Shown: positions 55,048-63,295, counted from the first letter of the stretch. The stretch is 64,000 nt of DNA from JAAXKN01 sp050258815 (GCA_050258815.1 JBLMZM010000242.1:1-64000), one strand, 5' to 3'. Notes: generated from the sequence alone by a model not told the origin. Program-made: numbers and translations.

Positions 55048-55366
55048 TTAATTAAAAGAAAGTAACCATGCGCATGTTATAAGACATAAAAGGATGAAGC
55101 CTCCTGTCTGCTATTAATAAAATAGCTTCTATGGTCGTGTTCCCATTTGCAAAAAATATACCAGCCCTCTTGTTTGGAAAGTGTTCAAAAATGAAATAGT
55201 TATGAGAAAATATTCCCAATATTAGTAAAAAAATATTCCTTTTTATGAAAAAATAGTATAATAATTGAACATAGCTCTGTTGAAATAATAAACAGAGGAG
55301 ATGTGTAAAGAAGGGTCATTGAGTCTCAGGGTGCTGAAAAATGCAAATAGCAGGGGGAAGAGTAGT
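55048..55366. other. Intergenic region upstream of the cytochrome gene
   Basis: About 320 bp of A+T-rich sequence that should contain the minus-strand promoter of the cytochrome gene. I see no ORF, RNA gene or clear repeat in it. Confidence 0.5.
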
Positions 55367-55395
55367 TCATCATCCCGCTTAAAACGGGATGATGA
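55367..55395 (-). terminator. Hairpin after the NRAMP gene
   Basis: 11-bp arms TCATCATCCCG / CGGGATGATGA with a 7-nt loop, 11 nt past the NRAMP stop. No T-run follows on the minus strand, so termination is only likely. Confidence 0.5.
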
Positions 55396-55405
55396 GAAAA
55401 AATTT

Positions 55406-56695
55406 TCAAAAATGGAAAACCGGTTCTAGAGTAAGGATCAGGGTCAGAATGATCAATATGGTTATAGTTGACCAGCCGATTACGTTCTTGAGTCTGTTGT
55501 TGGTAAGAGCGCCCATTATATCTTCTTTGTTTACTATAATCATCATCGAGATAAGCACAACAGGCAGCAGTATACCGTTGATTACCTGTGTCCATATTGT
55601 AATTTCAATAAGCGGGGCGCCGGGTATCAGGATTATGAGTACAGAGACTATGATTATCAGCGTAAAAAACGTATAGAATTCCGGAGCCTCTTTAAGTTTC
55701 TTGTCAATTCCTGCCTCGAAGCCGAAGGCCTCACAAATATAGAAAGCTGTTGCGAGCGGGAGGATAGTGGCAGCAAAAACCGAAGCGATGAATAATCCGA
55801 ATGCGAACAGTTGGGCGGCAAATGCTCCGGCCAGGGGCTGGAGGGCCTGGGCGGCGTCCATTGCATCGTTGATATGGATGCCCTTCTGGTGCAGAGTTGC
55901 GCCGCAGGCGACGATTATAAAAAATGCCACTACAATAGTTGCCACGCATCCGATGACCACGTCCCAGATCTCGTACTTATACTCTTCAATTTTAATCCCT
56001 TTTTCAATGACAGCCGACTGCATATAAAACTGCATCCAGGGAGCGATAGTAGTACCGACAATTCCAATAACCATTCCGATGAAGCCGGTATTAAATTCCA
56101 TGGAGGGTTTGATGAGTGAACTGCCGATTGCATTCCAGTCGGGTTTAGCCAGTACTGCCGAGACCACATAAGAGAGCAGGAACACGCTGAATATGAGGAA
56201 CAGCTTTTCGGCAGAGCGGTATGTGCCTTTTACTACAAACACCCAGACCAGAATTGCGGAGACCGGTACGGCTATATACTTATTGACGCCGAAGATCTGC
56301 ATGCTTCCGGCCACGCCAGCAAATTCAGTGGTAGTATTTCCGATATCGGCAATGATGAGGCCCAGAAAGATAAAGAAGGTGACTTTAACGCCAAAATTCT
56401 CGCGTATCAGGTCGGCCAGGCCCTTGCCTGTAACGATTCCCATGCGGGCATTCATTTCCTGAACGACAAGCAGAACAACAAAGGCGGGTATAAGAGTCCA
56501 AAGCAGCTTATAGCCATATAAAGCTCCGGCAACCGAATAAGTAGTAATACCGCCGGCGTCATTATCAACGCTGCCGGTAATAATACCAGGTCCCAGAATA
56601 CTAAAGAACACCAAAAGATTAGCGATCCAGTTTTTTTTCTTAGCGGGTTTATTATTAGTCTTAACGGTTGTCAGATGCAGATCCTCCTGAAACAA
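55406..56695 (-). CDS. NRAMP family divalent metal transporter
   Basis: 429 residues, about 11 transmembrane helices. The NRAMP metal site is altered: in helix 1 the DPGN motif reads DAGG (SVDNDAGGI, residues 43-50), and in helix 6 the MPH motif reads APW (GTTIAPWMQFYMQSA). The methionine that gives Mn/Fe preference is therefore missing, which resembles NRAMP-related magnesium transporters (inference). The gene upstream encodes a PRC/MgtE-N/CBS regulator, again pointing to Mg2+. The 71-nt spacing to that gene suggests one operon. Confidence 0.85.
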   Translation of the reverse strand: MFQEDLHLTTVKTNNKPAKKKNWIANLLVFFSILGPGIITGSVDNDAGGITTYSVAGALYGYKLLWTLIPAFVVLLVVQEMNARMGIVTGKGLADLIRENFGVKVTFFIFLGLIIADIGNTTTEFAGVAGSMQIFGVNKYIAVPVSAILVWVFVVKGTYRSAEKLFLIFSVFLLSYVVSAVLAKPDWNAIGSSLIKPSMEFNTGFIGMVIGIVGTTIAPWMQFYMQSAVIEKGIKIEEYKYEIWDVVIGCVATIVVAFFIIVACGATLHQKGIHINDAMDAAQALQPLAGAFAAQLFAFGLFIASVFAATILPLATAFYICEAFGFEAGIDKKLKEAPEFYTFFTLIIIVSVLIILIPGAPLIEITIWTQVINGILLPVVLISMMIIVNKEDIMGALTNNRLKNVIGWSTITILIILTLILTLEPVFHF

Positions 56696-56766
56696 TAAAA
56701 ATTAACATTACAGACCGGAGGCAGGAGAGAGGATATTTCCCGCCGTTTACCATGTCCCTTGAATAA

Positions 56767-57984
56767 CTATTTTTCTTTTAACAGCTCATACATAATGTCA
56801 TTAATAATAACATTACCGACCAGGTTCATTTCCTTATCCACGATAGGGATAGCGAACAGGTTATATTTAGAGACTATTTTAATGAGCTCTTCGATCTCGT
56901 CTGTATCATACATAAAGACAAAGTCCTTATGCATTATGCTTTTCAGTGTGACTCCGGTTTCGGAGATGACGATATCCCTCAGGGATACTTTCCCGATCAG
57001 CTTATTTTTCTGGTTTGTTATATAAATATAATTTGTTGATCCTTCCTCGGGTTTCTGTTCGCGCAGTATGCTGATGACCTGTTCGACCTTCACGTCGCTT
57101 TTGAAGGAGACAAATTCAGTACTCATAAGGCTGCCGACGGCTTTCTCGTCGTACTCCATGAGTTCCCTTACCTCATCGGAAGCTTCCTTTTCCATGTTAT
57201 TAAGGAGCTCTTCGGCCTTATCCTTACTGAGTCCGTCCAGAATGTCGGCCACCTCATCGGCGGGCATTTCCTCAAGGATGTCAGCGGCCTTATCGGCAGA
57301 AAGGTTCTCCAGCATTTTGAGCTGTGTTTCCTCCTCCATTTCCTCCAGAACGTCGGCGCTGCGGGCCGTATCCAGGTGGGAGAAAATGATCATACCGGTC
57401 TTGGTATCAAAGTCCTCGATAATATCCGCCAGATCGGAGGGATGAAGCGTTGACAGTTTATTATAAGTTTTCGACAGAACTATATTCTCGTTGCCGGAAA
57501 TTACGGTTTCGACGTCATTCCAGAGTATGAGTTTAGCCGGGACCTTAAAGCCCAGTTTCATGATAGGCTTAGCCACGCCGAGGCGTCTTAGCAGGCCTTC
57601 TGTACCGATATCCACGGCAACGACAAACAATCCCGAGGAAAGCAGCACCATTCTTATATCATTAACTCTTACCACCTTGCGGCCATTGACGTCGATGATC
57701 TGCTTATCCATCACGTGTTTATTGAGCAGGATCAGGTCATCGATGTCGATTTCCTCAAATTTGCTGCAGACCAGGTGGTATCTGCCCTGTTGTTTAGTCA
57801 GGTTAATATAGTCCCATTTAATGAGTTTGAATCCGTCCTTGGTTTTAACGAGGGCGGCCCTGACGCGGGGGTTCCTGATGTCATTAGTAACAGCCAGATC
57901 CTTCAGCTTACCTATGATCTGGTAATCTTTAGAAAAGATATTATTATTTAAGATTCGGCTAAAATCAAAGTTTATAAATTGCAT
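56767..57984 (-). CDS. PRC-barrel / MgtE N-domain / CBS protein
   Basis: 405 residues without transmembrane segments. Two PRC-barrel-like beta segments (about 20-165), the helical MgtE_N superhelix (about 180-285; repeats such as LSADKAADILEEMPADEVADIL), and a CBS pair (about 290-403; MSTEFVSFKSDVKVEQVISIL and IMHKDFVFMYDTDEIEELIKIV). In MgtE the N and CBS domains sense Mg2+ and gate the channel; here the channel part is absent and the NRAMP neighbour would be its partner. GGAGGAG lies before the ATG. Confidence 0.85.
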   Translation of the reverse strand: MQFINFDFSRILNNNIFSKDYQIIGKLKDLAVTNDIRNPRVRAALVKTKDGFKLIKWDYINLTKQQGRYHLVCSKFEEIDIDDLILLNKHVMDKQIIDVNGRKVVRVNDIRMVLLSSGLFVVAVDIGTEGLLRRLGVAKPIMKLGFKVPAKLILWNDVETVISGNENIVLSKTYNKLSTLHPSDLADIIEDFDTKTGMIIFSHLDTARSADVLEEMEEETQLKMLENLSADKAADILEEMPADEVADILDGLSKDKAEELLNNMEKEASDEVRELMEYDEKAVGSLMSTEFVSFKSDVKVEQVISILREQKPEEGSTNYIYITNQKNKLIGKVSLRDIVISETGVTLKSIMHKDFVFMYDTDEIEELIKIVSKYNLFAIPIVDKEMNLVGNVIINDIMYELLKEK

Positions 57985-58680
57985 GAACTCCTCCTGGCTG
58001 GAGTTAAAGTTTTAAAAATATTCCTGCCGCCCAAGAGCAACAGATGCAGGATATCAGGGTACAGAACAAATATTCAGCCCATTTACAGGCCGCAGCCATA
58101 AAAAAAGTTATAGCGGTCCATAAAAAGTCTTCACATTTACCAGGTGAATTTAACAGGGATATACGTAGTTTGCATACAGCGGCGATAATGGGTATTACAT
58201 TGCTGCACCGAATTGAAAGTTACAGTTTTAATGATTTTCAATTCCACAAACTTCTGTGAGAAGCAGACCTCGGGAGCTTTAAACTGAAGGAAAAAGGGAA
58301 AAAATCAGCCTCAAACCCGGAGATTGTACTTCCCTGGTATTTCGGGATAAATTCTTCGAGTTAAATAAGCAGCGCTTATCACCGCCAGAATCGTCCACAG
58401 TACTCCTCTGTTTGTTGCTGAATTCTAATTTCTTATTGTAATTTTACTTAAAATTATAAGCTTTGTCAACCTTTTTCTAAGTGAGGAGCCAATTAATTTC
58501 AGATGTGGTGTAATTAAAAAAGTCTTTAGCAGAGGGAGGCGGTTTAATTTAAGGATTTCGGCGCAATTAACGTTAACAATTAAAAAGAGGGTCATTTTTG
58601 GTGATGATTTTTAAACAAAATACTTGTTAATTTGACAATAGTAATGACTAAAATTTTTTGATAAATTTTTAAAAATCCAC
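57985..58680. other. Long intergenic region with candidate structured leader
   Basis: About 700 bp. The 58044-58259 plus-strand frame is not convincing as a gene. The minus strand between 58408 and 58319 can fold into a three-way junction (see next entry). The segment 58440-58680 is A+T rich with nothing recognised. Confidence 0.4.
58319..58408 (-). ncRNA. Candidate structured 5' leader of the metal transport operon
   Basis: Read on the minus strand: closing helix GAG-GA-GTACT (58408-58399) with AGTAC-AAT-CTC (58330-58320), hairpin ATAAGC/GCTTAT (58379-58365) and hairpin TCCC/GGGA (58347-58331). A T-run follows within about 20 nt. It lies ~335 nt upstream of the MgtE_N/CBS gene. It does not match the M-box or yybP-ykoY motifs as I remember them. 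Pairing found by eye only. Confidence 0.25.
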
Positions 58681-58709
58681 TTGACAAATATGCCGTTATT
58701 GCATATTTT
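58681..58709 (+). promoter_or_regulatory. Probable tRNA-Asn promoter
   Basis: TTGACA at 58681-58686, 17-nt spacer, TATTTT at 58704-58709, 18 nt before the tRNA. The -35 is a perfect general sigma-70 type box, as often seen for stable RNA genes. Confidence 0.5.
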
Positions 58710-58727
58710 TAGAACTCAAATTTTGAT

Positions 58728-58795
<68 letters not shown>

Positions 58796-58802
<7 letters not shown>

Positions 58803-58842
58803 TTTAAGCCCAGAATGCCATCTGGGCTTTTTCCTTTTTAAA
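58796..58842 (+). repeat. tRNA-3'-end/terminator repeat, copy 1
   Basis: 47 bp from GGAGCCA (the tRNA 3' end) through the terminator to TTTTTAAA. Identical to copy 2 (59653-59699) at 46 of 47 positions. It is the copy attached to the intact tRNA. Confidence 0.9.
58806..58840 (+). terminator. tRNA-Asn terminator
   Basis: AAGCCCAGA / TCTGGGCTT with a 6-nt loop, then TTTCCTTTTT. Forms part of the 47-bp repeat. Confidence 0.88.
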
Positions 58843-58895
58843 CGGCAGAGTATTGGCTATTATCCCCAAAGCTTTAGGAATGCAAGTCCCGCCCC
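58843..58895 (+). pseudogene. tRNA-like remnant 1
   Basis: Decayed tRNA-like sequence: CGGCAGAGTATTGGC matches the D arm to anticodon stem of tRNA-Asn and AATGCAAGTCCCG the variable/T region, but stems do not close. Similar remnants follow copies 2 and 4 of the repeat. Confidence 0.5.
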
Positions 58896-58900
58896 TTCCT

Positions 58901-58937
58901 TTTGATATGAAAGTTTTGTATAAATTAAGTATCTTAG
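58901..58937 (+). promoter_or_regulatory. 37-bp shared upstream element, copy 1
   Basis: Starts TTTGATATG and ends AAATTAAGTATCTTAG; 32 of 37 positions match 60630-60666. Probably the promoter of the toxin-antitoxin pair (TATCTTAG resembles a -7 box), although a -33 TTTG at the normal 19-21 nt distance is not seen. Confidence 0.5.
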
Positions 58938-58981
58938 GTTAGTCCATACAAATTACCATGCAAAAAAAACGGGATAAGTAT

Positions 58982-59269
58982 ATGAATCTAAATGAATTAA
59001 GACAGAAAAGGGAGCGCATTTTGCAGATAGCATCTCTTCACGGGGCAAAGGATCTCAGGATTTTTGGATCAATTGCACGAAATGAGCAGAATGAAAGCAG
59101 CGACATAGATCTTTTGGTCAAAATGGAAAAAGGGACAACCTTATTAAAGCATATATCTCTGGTCCATGCTCTTGAGGAGGAATTAGGGACAAAAGTTGAC
59201 GTTGTCTCAGAAAATGCGATTAAAGGCAGAATTAAAGAAAATATCCTGCGTGAGGTAGTTCAGCTTTGA
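58982..59269 (+). CDS. MntA-like nucleotidyltransferase antitoxin
   Basis: 95 residues from ATG 58982 (MNLNELRQKRERIL, the usual family start); ATG 58958 would add eight. Minimal nucleotidyltransferase with FGSIARNEQNESSDIDLLVKME: the GSxAR and DxD catalytic motif. In HepT/MntA systems this protein AMPylates the toxin and neutralises it. Overlaps the toxin gene by 4 bp. First cassette after tRNA-Asn. Confidence 0.88.
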   Translation: MNLNELRQKRERILQIASLHGAKDLRIFGSIARNEQNESSDIDLLVKMEKGTTLLKHISLVHALEEELGTKVDVVSENAIKGRIKENILREVVQL

Positions 59270-59607
59270 GAAATGATACTGAATGGCTTAAAGATATTCT
59301 GGATGAAATTGGGCTGATAGAAAAGTATTCAGTTCAAGGGGAGAAAGTCTTTCAGAAAGATGAATTAATTCAAACCTGGATGGTTCATCATCTGCAGATC
59401 ATTGGAGAAGCCGCCGGCAAATTATCCGAACACCTAAGACAAAAATATTCCTCAATTCAATGGAGAGATATTATTTCAATGCGAAATTTTATTGTTCATC
59501 AGTATTTTGGAGTTGACCTGGAGGAAATTTGGAATACTGTCATATATGATATTCCGGTTCTGAAGAATAATATCATTCAGATCCTAAAGGATGCCGATAA
59601 TTCTTAG
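59266..59607 (+). CDS. HepT-like HEPN-domain toxin (DUF86)
   Basis: 113 residues, TTG start overlapping the antitoxin stop. All-helical HEPN RNase with the R-x4-H-x-Y motif complete (MRNFIVHQYFGVD). The Tyr is the AMPylation target in characterised HepT. LQIIGEAAGKLSEHLR is the other conserved DUF86 stretch. Predicted RNA-cutting toxin, likely active since the motif is intact. Confidence 0.88.
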   Translation: MRNDTEWLKDILDEIGLIEKYSVQGEKVFQKDELIQTWMVHHLQIIGEAAGKLSEHLRQKYSSIQWRDIISMRNFIVHQYFGVDLEEIWNTVIYDIPVLKNNIIQILKDADNS

Positions 59608-59652
59608 TATTTGAATTTTCAAGAAAATAAGTTCGAACTTCCCTCAGCCAGT

Positions 59653-59699
59653 GGAGCCATTTAAGCCCAGAATGCCATCTGGGCTTTTTTCTTTTTAAA
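59653..59699 (+). repeat. tRNA-3'-end/terminator repeat, copy 2
   Basis: 47 bp, 46/47 identical to copy 1, 857 bp downstream. Includes the hairpin AAGCCCAGA / TCTGGGCTT. The sequence before it (GTTCGAAC, 59631-59638) still looks like a T loop, but there is no tRNA body. Confidence 0.92.
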
Positions 59700-59757
59700 G
59701 ACGACTGTGCATTCTGCCGTTATTAAGAAATCCTTTGGGATGCGGGTTTACGGGAGC
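59700..59757 (+). pseudogene. tRNA-like remnant 2
   Basis: GTGCATTCTGCCGTTATTAA resembles the anticodon arm of tRNA-Asn (CATTCGGCTGTTAA) and GGGATGCGGGTTTACGGG its variable/T region. Not foldable as a tRNA. Confidence 0.45.
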
Positions 59758-59760
59758 TGA

Positions 59761-59796
59761 TAAAAAGGAAATCCCGATCTGACACAGGCCGGGATT
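59761..59796 (-). terminator. Terminator of the DUF4256 gene
   Basis: On the minus strand AATCCCG / CGGGATT with a 13-nt loop that can pair further (CTG/CAG), then TTTCCTTTTTA. 59 nt past the stop. Confidence 0.65.
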
Positions 59797-59854
59797 ATTG
59801 TTTTAATAGACTTGCATGCTGATTACTTCCAGGTGGTCCGCCTTAAAATTCAAT

Positions 59855-60430
59855 TTATACCCTTAGCGAGCCACGGAATCCCCTGACTGCATAGTAGGAT
59901 TCTGCACCGTTGTGATAAACAAAGACATGGTCGTAGCGGCGGTCACAATAGAGGGCACCGCCAAGTTTTCTAATTTCAGGCTGTGTTTTTACCCAGCTCG
60001 AAGTTTTAGTATCGAAGTTTCCCAGCTTCTGCAGCTCCCGGTATTGTTCTTCAGTTAAAAGCTCAATCCCCATGGCAGCTGCCATATCAGTAGCACTATT
60101 TTCTGGTTTATGTTCTTTCCTTGACTCCAGCGCTTCACGGTCGTAACAAAGACTTCTGCGGCCTTTGGGACTTTCTGCTGAGCAGTCATAAAAAATGTAT
60201 TCGCCGGTATTTTTATCATGACCAATAACATCCGGTTCACCGCCGGTTCTTTCCATTTCATTGAGTGACTGCATTTTTTTACCATTAGCTTCCAGCCTGG
60301 CTTGTACTTCAGCCCATTCAATACCATTGTGGCGGTTCATGTTTTTCTCAAAACGGGCTTTCAGGGTCTCCAGTAGTTTTTCGCGTTGTTCCGGCGACAA
60401 CTCATTTTTATCGATATTAATATTGTCCAT
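59855..60430 (-). CDS. DUF4256 family protein
   Basis: 191 residues matching the DUF4256 family (function unknown): GIEWAEVQARLEANGKKMQS, MERTGGEPDVIGHDKNTGEY, FYDCSAESPKGRRSLCYDREAL, and YDHVFVYHNGAESYYAVRGFRG near the end. Cytoplasmic, no catalytic motif that I can name. Lies alone, minus strand, between repeat copies 2 and 3. Confidence 0.85.
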   Translation of the reverse strand: MDNINIDKNELSPEQREKLLETLKARFEKNMNRHNGIEWAEVQARLEANGKKMQSLNEMERTGGEPDVIGHDKNTGEYIFYDCSAESPKGRRSLCYDREALESRKEHKPENSATDMAAAMGIELLTEEQYRELQKLGNFDTKTSSWVKTQPEIRKLGGALYCDRRYDHVFVYHNGAESYYAVRGFRGSLRV

Positions 60431-60560
60431 ACTTTTATATTACCATGTTGAAGAGGTATTATTTATGGTACAAAAACTACTTTTAAAATTCAATTATGCT
60501 GCCGAGAGTATTTGCAGTTTGAGCTGAATCAAGATGTCTTTTGGTTAGGCAAAACAGGTG

Positions 60561-60606
60561 TGCGCTTCCCCCGGCCAGCGGAGCACCAAAAGCCTGAGGT
60601 TTTCCC
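60561..60606 (+). repeat. tRNA-3'-end repeat, degenerate copy 3
   Basis: CTTCCCCCGGCCAGCGGAGC (60565-60584) matches the lead-in of copy 2 (CTTCCCTC-AGCCAGTGGAGC) and is followed by ACCAAAAGCCTGAGG in place of CATTTAAGCCCAGA. A short AAAAGCC...GGTTTT hairpin replaces the terminator. Confidence 0.5.
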
Positions 60607-60629
60607 TGTGTAAGTTCCGAATTTTTTGC

Positions 60630-60666
60630 TTTGATATGTTAGTTTGGCAAAAATTAAGTATCTTAG
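60630..60666 (+). promoter_or_regulatory. 37-bp shared upstream element, copy 2
   Basis: 32/37 identical to 58901-58937, 43 nt before the GTG of the methyltransferase gene. It argues against the longer TTG start at 60644, which would lie inside it. Confidence 0.5.
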
Positions 60667-60709
60667 TCAAATTAGCAGACGCAGTAATCTTAAAAACAAC
60701 GAGCAGAAT

Positions 60710-61567
60710 GTGGAACAAAATAATAAAATCACAGAACCGGATAACACAGCTATAAGAACAGCTTTATGGCGGGCTCTACACGTTCAAACCGATGCAAGGC
60801 CTCATATAATTGAAGATGAAATTGGGTTAAAACTCATAGCACCTGAGGAAGAGTGGCGGCAGCGTCCCGATATGGACCCGCATTTCTTAAGGCGTTTGCG
60901 GGCATCCATAGTTGCCCGTGCACGCTTTGTTGAGGATTTACTTATCGAACAGAGCACACAAGGTATCGGTCAGTATGTTATTCTTGGTGCAGGGCTTGAC
61001 ACCTTTGCTCAGCGCAGACCTGAAATTGCTTCAAAATTTCAAATATATGAAATTGACCAGCCCGGAACTCAAATATGGAAACAACGACGATTAATTGAAC
61101 TTGGCTTTGGCATACCAGAATGGCTGCATTTTGTCTCTGTAGATTTTGAAATTTCTTCATGGTGGGAACAGCTGTTAAAAGCAGGATTTGACATCAGCAA
61201 ACCTGTATTTATTAGCTGCACAGGAGTCAGTTTGTACCTGACAAAAGCTGCAATTACTTCAACGCTAAATCAAATTACGGAACTTGCGGCAGGTTCAAGA
61301 CTAGCTATGGCATTTTATTTGCCGCTGGAACTTCTTGATGAAGAAGATAAACAATTACAACAAATTTCAGAGAAAGGCGCCCGGGCGGCTGGCACACCTT
61401 TCATAAGTTTTTTCGCACCAGATGAAATATTGGCTTTAGCTCAGGAAGCTGGTTTTAGAAATTTTGCAACAATATCTTCAAAAGATCTTGCTAAACGATA
61501 TTTTGCTGGCAGAACAGATAACCTCAGTCCTGCAAGTGGGGAGGAATTCTTGTTGGCAACAATTTAA
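60710..61567 (+). CDS. Class I SAM methyltransferase (PPM1/TcmP-like)
   Basis: 285 residues from GTG 60710 (a frame to TTG 60644 would run through the shared upstream element). Leucine carboxyl methyltransferase-like family: R-ALHVQTDARPHIIED near the start, SAM motif YVILGAGLDTFAQRRPE, acidic IYEIDQPGTQIWKQ and FISCTGVSLYLTKAA. Family members methylate carboxylates of small molecules or polyketides; substrate unknown. Third module downstream of tRNA-Asn. Confidence 0.85.
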   Translation: MEQNNKITEPDNTAIRTALWRALHVQTDARPHIIEDEIGLKLIAPEEEWRQRPDMDPHFLRRLRASIVARARFVEDLLIEQSTQGIGQYVILGAGLDTFAQRRPEIASKFQIYEIDQPGTQIWKQRRLIELGFGIPEWLHFVSVDFEISSWWEQLLKAGFDISKPVFISCTGVSLYLTKAAITSTLNQITELAAGSRLAMAFYLPLELLDEEDKQLQQISEKGARAAGTPFISFFAPDEILALAQEAGFRNFATISSKDLAKRYFAGRTDNLSPASGEEFLLATI

Positions 61568-61638
61568 CCGGTCGATTGCATTTGGGCAATTTTCTCAGGA
61601 CCTTGAGCTATTTCTCCGCCTTCAGAAGATGCAGTTAA

Positions 61639-62877
61639 TTAATACTTATTTAACTCATTGAGTGCGGCATCAATTTCCGGATCCTTTCCCGAATAGAAAT
61701 TCTCAGAATTTACCCGGACTTCAATTTCCGGAGAAATAAATATCCTGCTATCATTTGCACTTACAGGTTGGTTGTATCCTGATGATATACTTCCTCGCAG
61801 GCCTGAAAATGGCAGTTTGAACTGACGTTCATTTCCATAATGGTTTGGCTTTGACCCTGTTTTCTCACCGACAAAAAAAGCACTGGTCCATTGATCAATT
61901 CTTGTTGCAAACGTCTGCGCTGCGGAGAATGTCATTCTACTAACCAATACGGCTATTTTGCCCCCTTCAACATCAAATGCAACACAAGTCTTGAATAGTT
62001 CGTCTGCTTTCGATGCTTCCCCACCATTATTGTACCTTAAATCAAGAACCATCTTCTTATATGGTTTTAGTAATTTTCTTAATTCCTTACCAAATTCTTC
62101 CAGCGTTTTTTGTGAAGTATCATTCATTGAATTTACGGCAACGTATAACACATCCGGCCTGATTTCTTCAACTCTGAAATTGTCATTCCTATGCATTAGA
62201 TAGGCTGGGGCGATTTCATTTAGGGGTGGTATAAGTTTAATTTCAATTTTTTCCGGATCAACTGGTTTTGCTGTGAAAGAATACTTTACATTATTTCCAA
62301 AGACTATAGTTGCTGAATCCCGATTCTTTATCGCTCCTGCTGCCATCAAAAAGTCTGTTAATGTACAATAAAAAGGAGCAGCCCAGAGAAATTGTTGATT
62401 ATTATCGTGACTTATATATGGTGTAAGGTTCAGTAAAAGTTCATCCACCTTTAAGCTTCCGATGCTCAAAACTTTTTGTCCAATTAGTTGCCTTTGGGGG
62501 GCATCAATGACAAACAACCCGTCATCAAATAGCCAGAACATCAGCGGAATCCGGAGAAGAGTTCCCTTTTTCATTCCGAATGGGTAGAGTATTGTATGTC
62601 CATCACCAACAGATGCGAGTAGTTTTTGGAGTTCAACAACAATTTGGGTATCTGTAAGAGATCCTATTTTTAGTCTTAAGTTAGCTTTTGCACTGTTTAA
62701 TTCTGCTTGTAAACCGCAATCCCTGTATCGGGGATGTATTTGAATTATTTTTTCAACGAGGTAATCTATATCACTCTGCCAGGAAGCGATTGAATCGGCT
62801 GGCATTCTGGGTTGTCCTTCAATTCGGGACCCCATTACTGCAATTACGGAAATAATTATAAAAGCAAATTTTTTCAT
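61639..62877 (-). CDS. S41 family peptidase-like exported protein
   Basis: 412 residues, signal peptide (FAFIIISVIAVMGSRIEG). Helical N-domain with LASVGDGHTILYP, then the tail-specific-protease core: MVLDLRYNNGGEASKADEL, catalytic Ser in VSRMTFSAAQTFATRI and FVGEKTGSKPNHYGN. The usual S41 Lys is not certain, and there is no clear PDZ domain. Convergent with the methyltransferase; sits before repeat copy 4. Confidence 0.85.
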   Translation of the reverse strand: MKKFAFIIISVIAVMGSRIEGQPRMPADSIASWQSDIDYLVEKIIQIHPRYRDCGLQAELNSAKANLRLKIGSLTDTQIVVELQKLLASVGDGHTILYPFGMKKGTLLRIPLMFWLFDDGLFVIDAPQRQLIGQKVLSIGSLKVDELLLNLTPYISHDNNQQFLWAAPFYCTLTDFLMAAGAIKNRDSATIVFGNNVKYSFTAKPVDPEKIEIKLIPPLNEIAPAYLMHRNDNFRVEEIRPDVLYVAVNSMNDTSQKTLEEFGKELRKLLKPYKKMVLDLRYNNGGEASKADELFKTCVAFDVEGGKIAVLVSRMTFSAAQTFATRIDQWTSAFFVGEKTGSKPNHYGNERQFKLPFSGLRGSISSGYNQPVSANDSRIFISPEIEVRVNSENFYSGKDPEIDAALNELNKY

Positions 62878-63137
62878 TTTATGTTATTTCTTCTTAAGCT
62901 AAGTTATTGTTAATTCATTACGATTTGTCTTTCTTATTATAACAACTAGAATATTGTAAAGTATTTTCATCGTATAATGACAATTGGACGAATAACTATT
63001 CTAAAAGTTGCAAGGCACCATTTTGCTTTTCTGTAAAATGGAAATCCTGGTGACAGCATTAAAATTTAAGTTTTAATGAAAGTGAACTCTGTAATTAGAA
63101 TTGTTAATTAAACAGGCTCTGATTAATTTCAATTTGC
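62878..63137. other. A+T-rich spacer upstream of the S41 gene
   Basis: 260 bp that should contain the minus-strand promoter of the S41 gene. No gene or RNA recognised up to repeat copy 4. Confidence 0.45.
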
Positions 63138-63184
63138 GGAGCCATTTAAGCCTGGAGTCACATTTCATGGCTTCCACTTTTAAA
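63138..63184 (+). repeat. tRNA-3'-end repeat, copy 4
   Basis: Exactly 47 bp like copies 1 and 2. The 17-base run GCGGAGCCATTTAAGCC (63136-63152) is identical to copy 1, as is the ending CTTTTTAAA/ACTTTTAAA; the hairpin in between has decayed. About 32 of 47 positions match. Confidence 0.75.
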
Positions 63185-63244
63185 TAGGGCCGAAGAGAGC
63201 AGCGGACAGTTTTAGCGCAAGCTTCCGGGATGCAGGGGCCTGTT
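63185..63244 (+). pseudogene. tRNA-like remnant 3
   Basis: Contains CAAGCTTCCGGGATGCAGG, matching CAAAGCTTTAGGAATGCAAG of remnant 1 (58868-58886). Same position relative to the repeat as remnants 1 and 2. Confidence 0.5.
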
Positions 63245-63248
63245 CAGC

Positions 63249-63295
63249 GGAGCGATGAAACTCCTGAGATCCTCCTCTGAGGCTTTTATGTTTTA
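63249..63295 (+). repeat. tRNA-3'-end repeat, very degenerate copy 5
   Basis: Begins CAGCGGAGC and ends in T-rich sequence after a CCTC/GAGG hairpin. About half of the 47 positions match copy 1, so it is only a probable copy. Confidence 0.35.

Noticed and set aside
58044..58259. 71-residue plus-strand frame as a gene
   Set aside because: No ribosome site, no recognisable fold or family, and it overlaps the leader region of the opposite operon.
58319..58408. M-box or yybP-ykoY riboswitch upstream of the metal genes
   Set aside because: The conserved core sequences I know for these two classes are absent; only a generic structured leader can be proposed.
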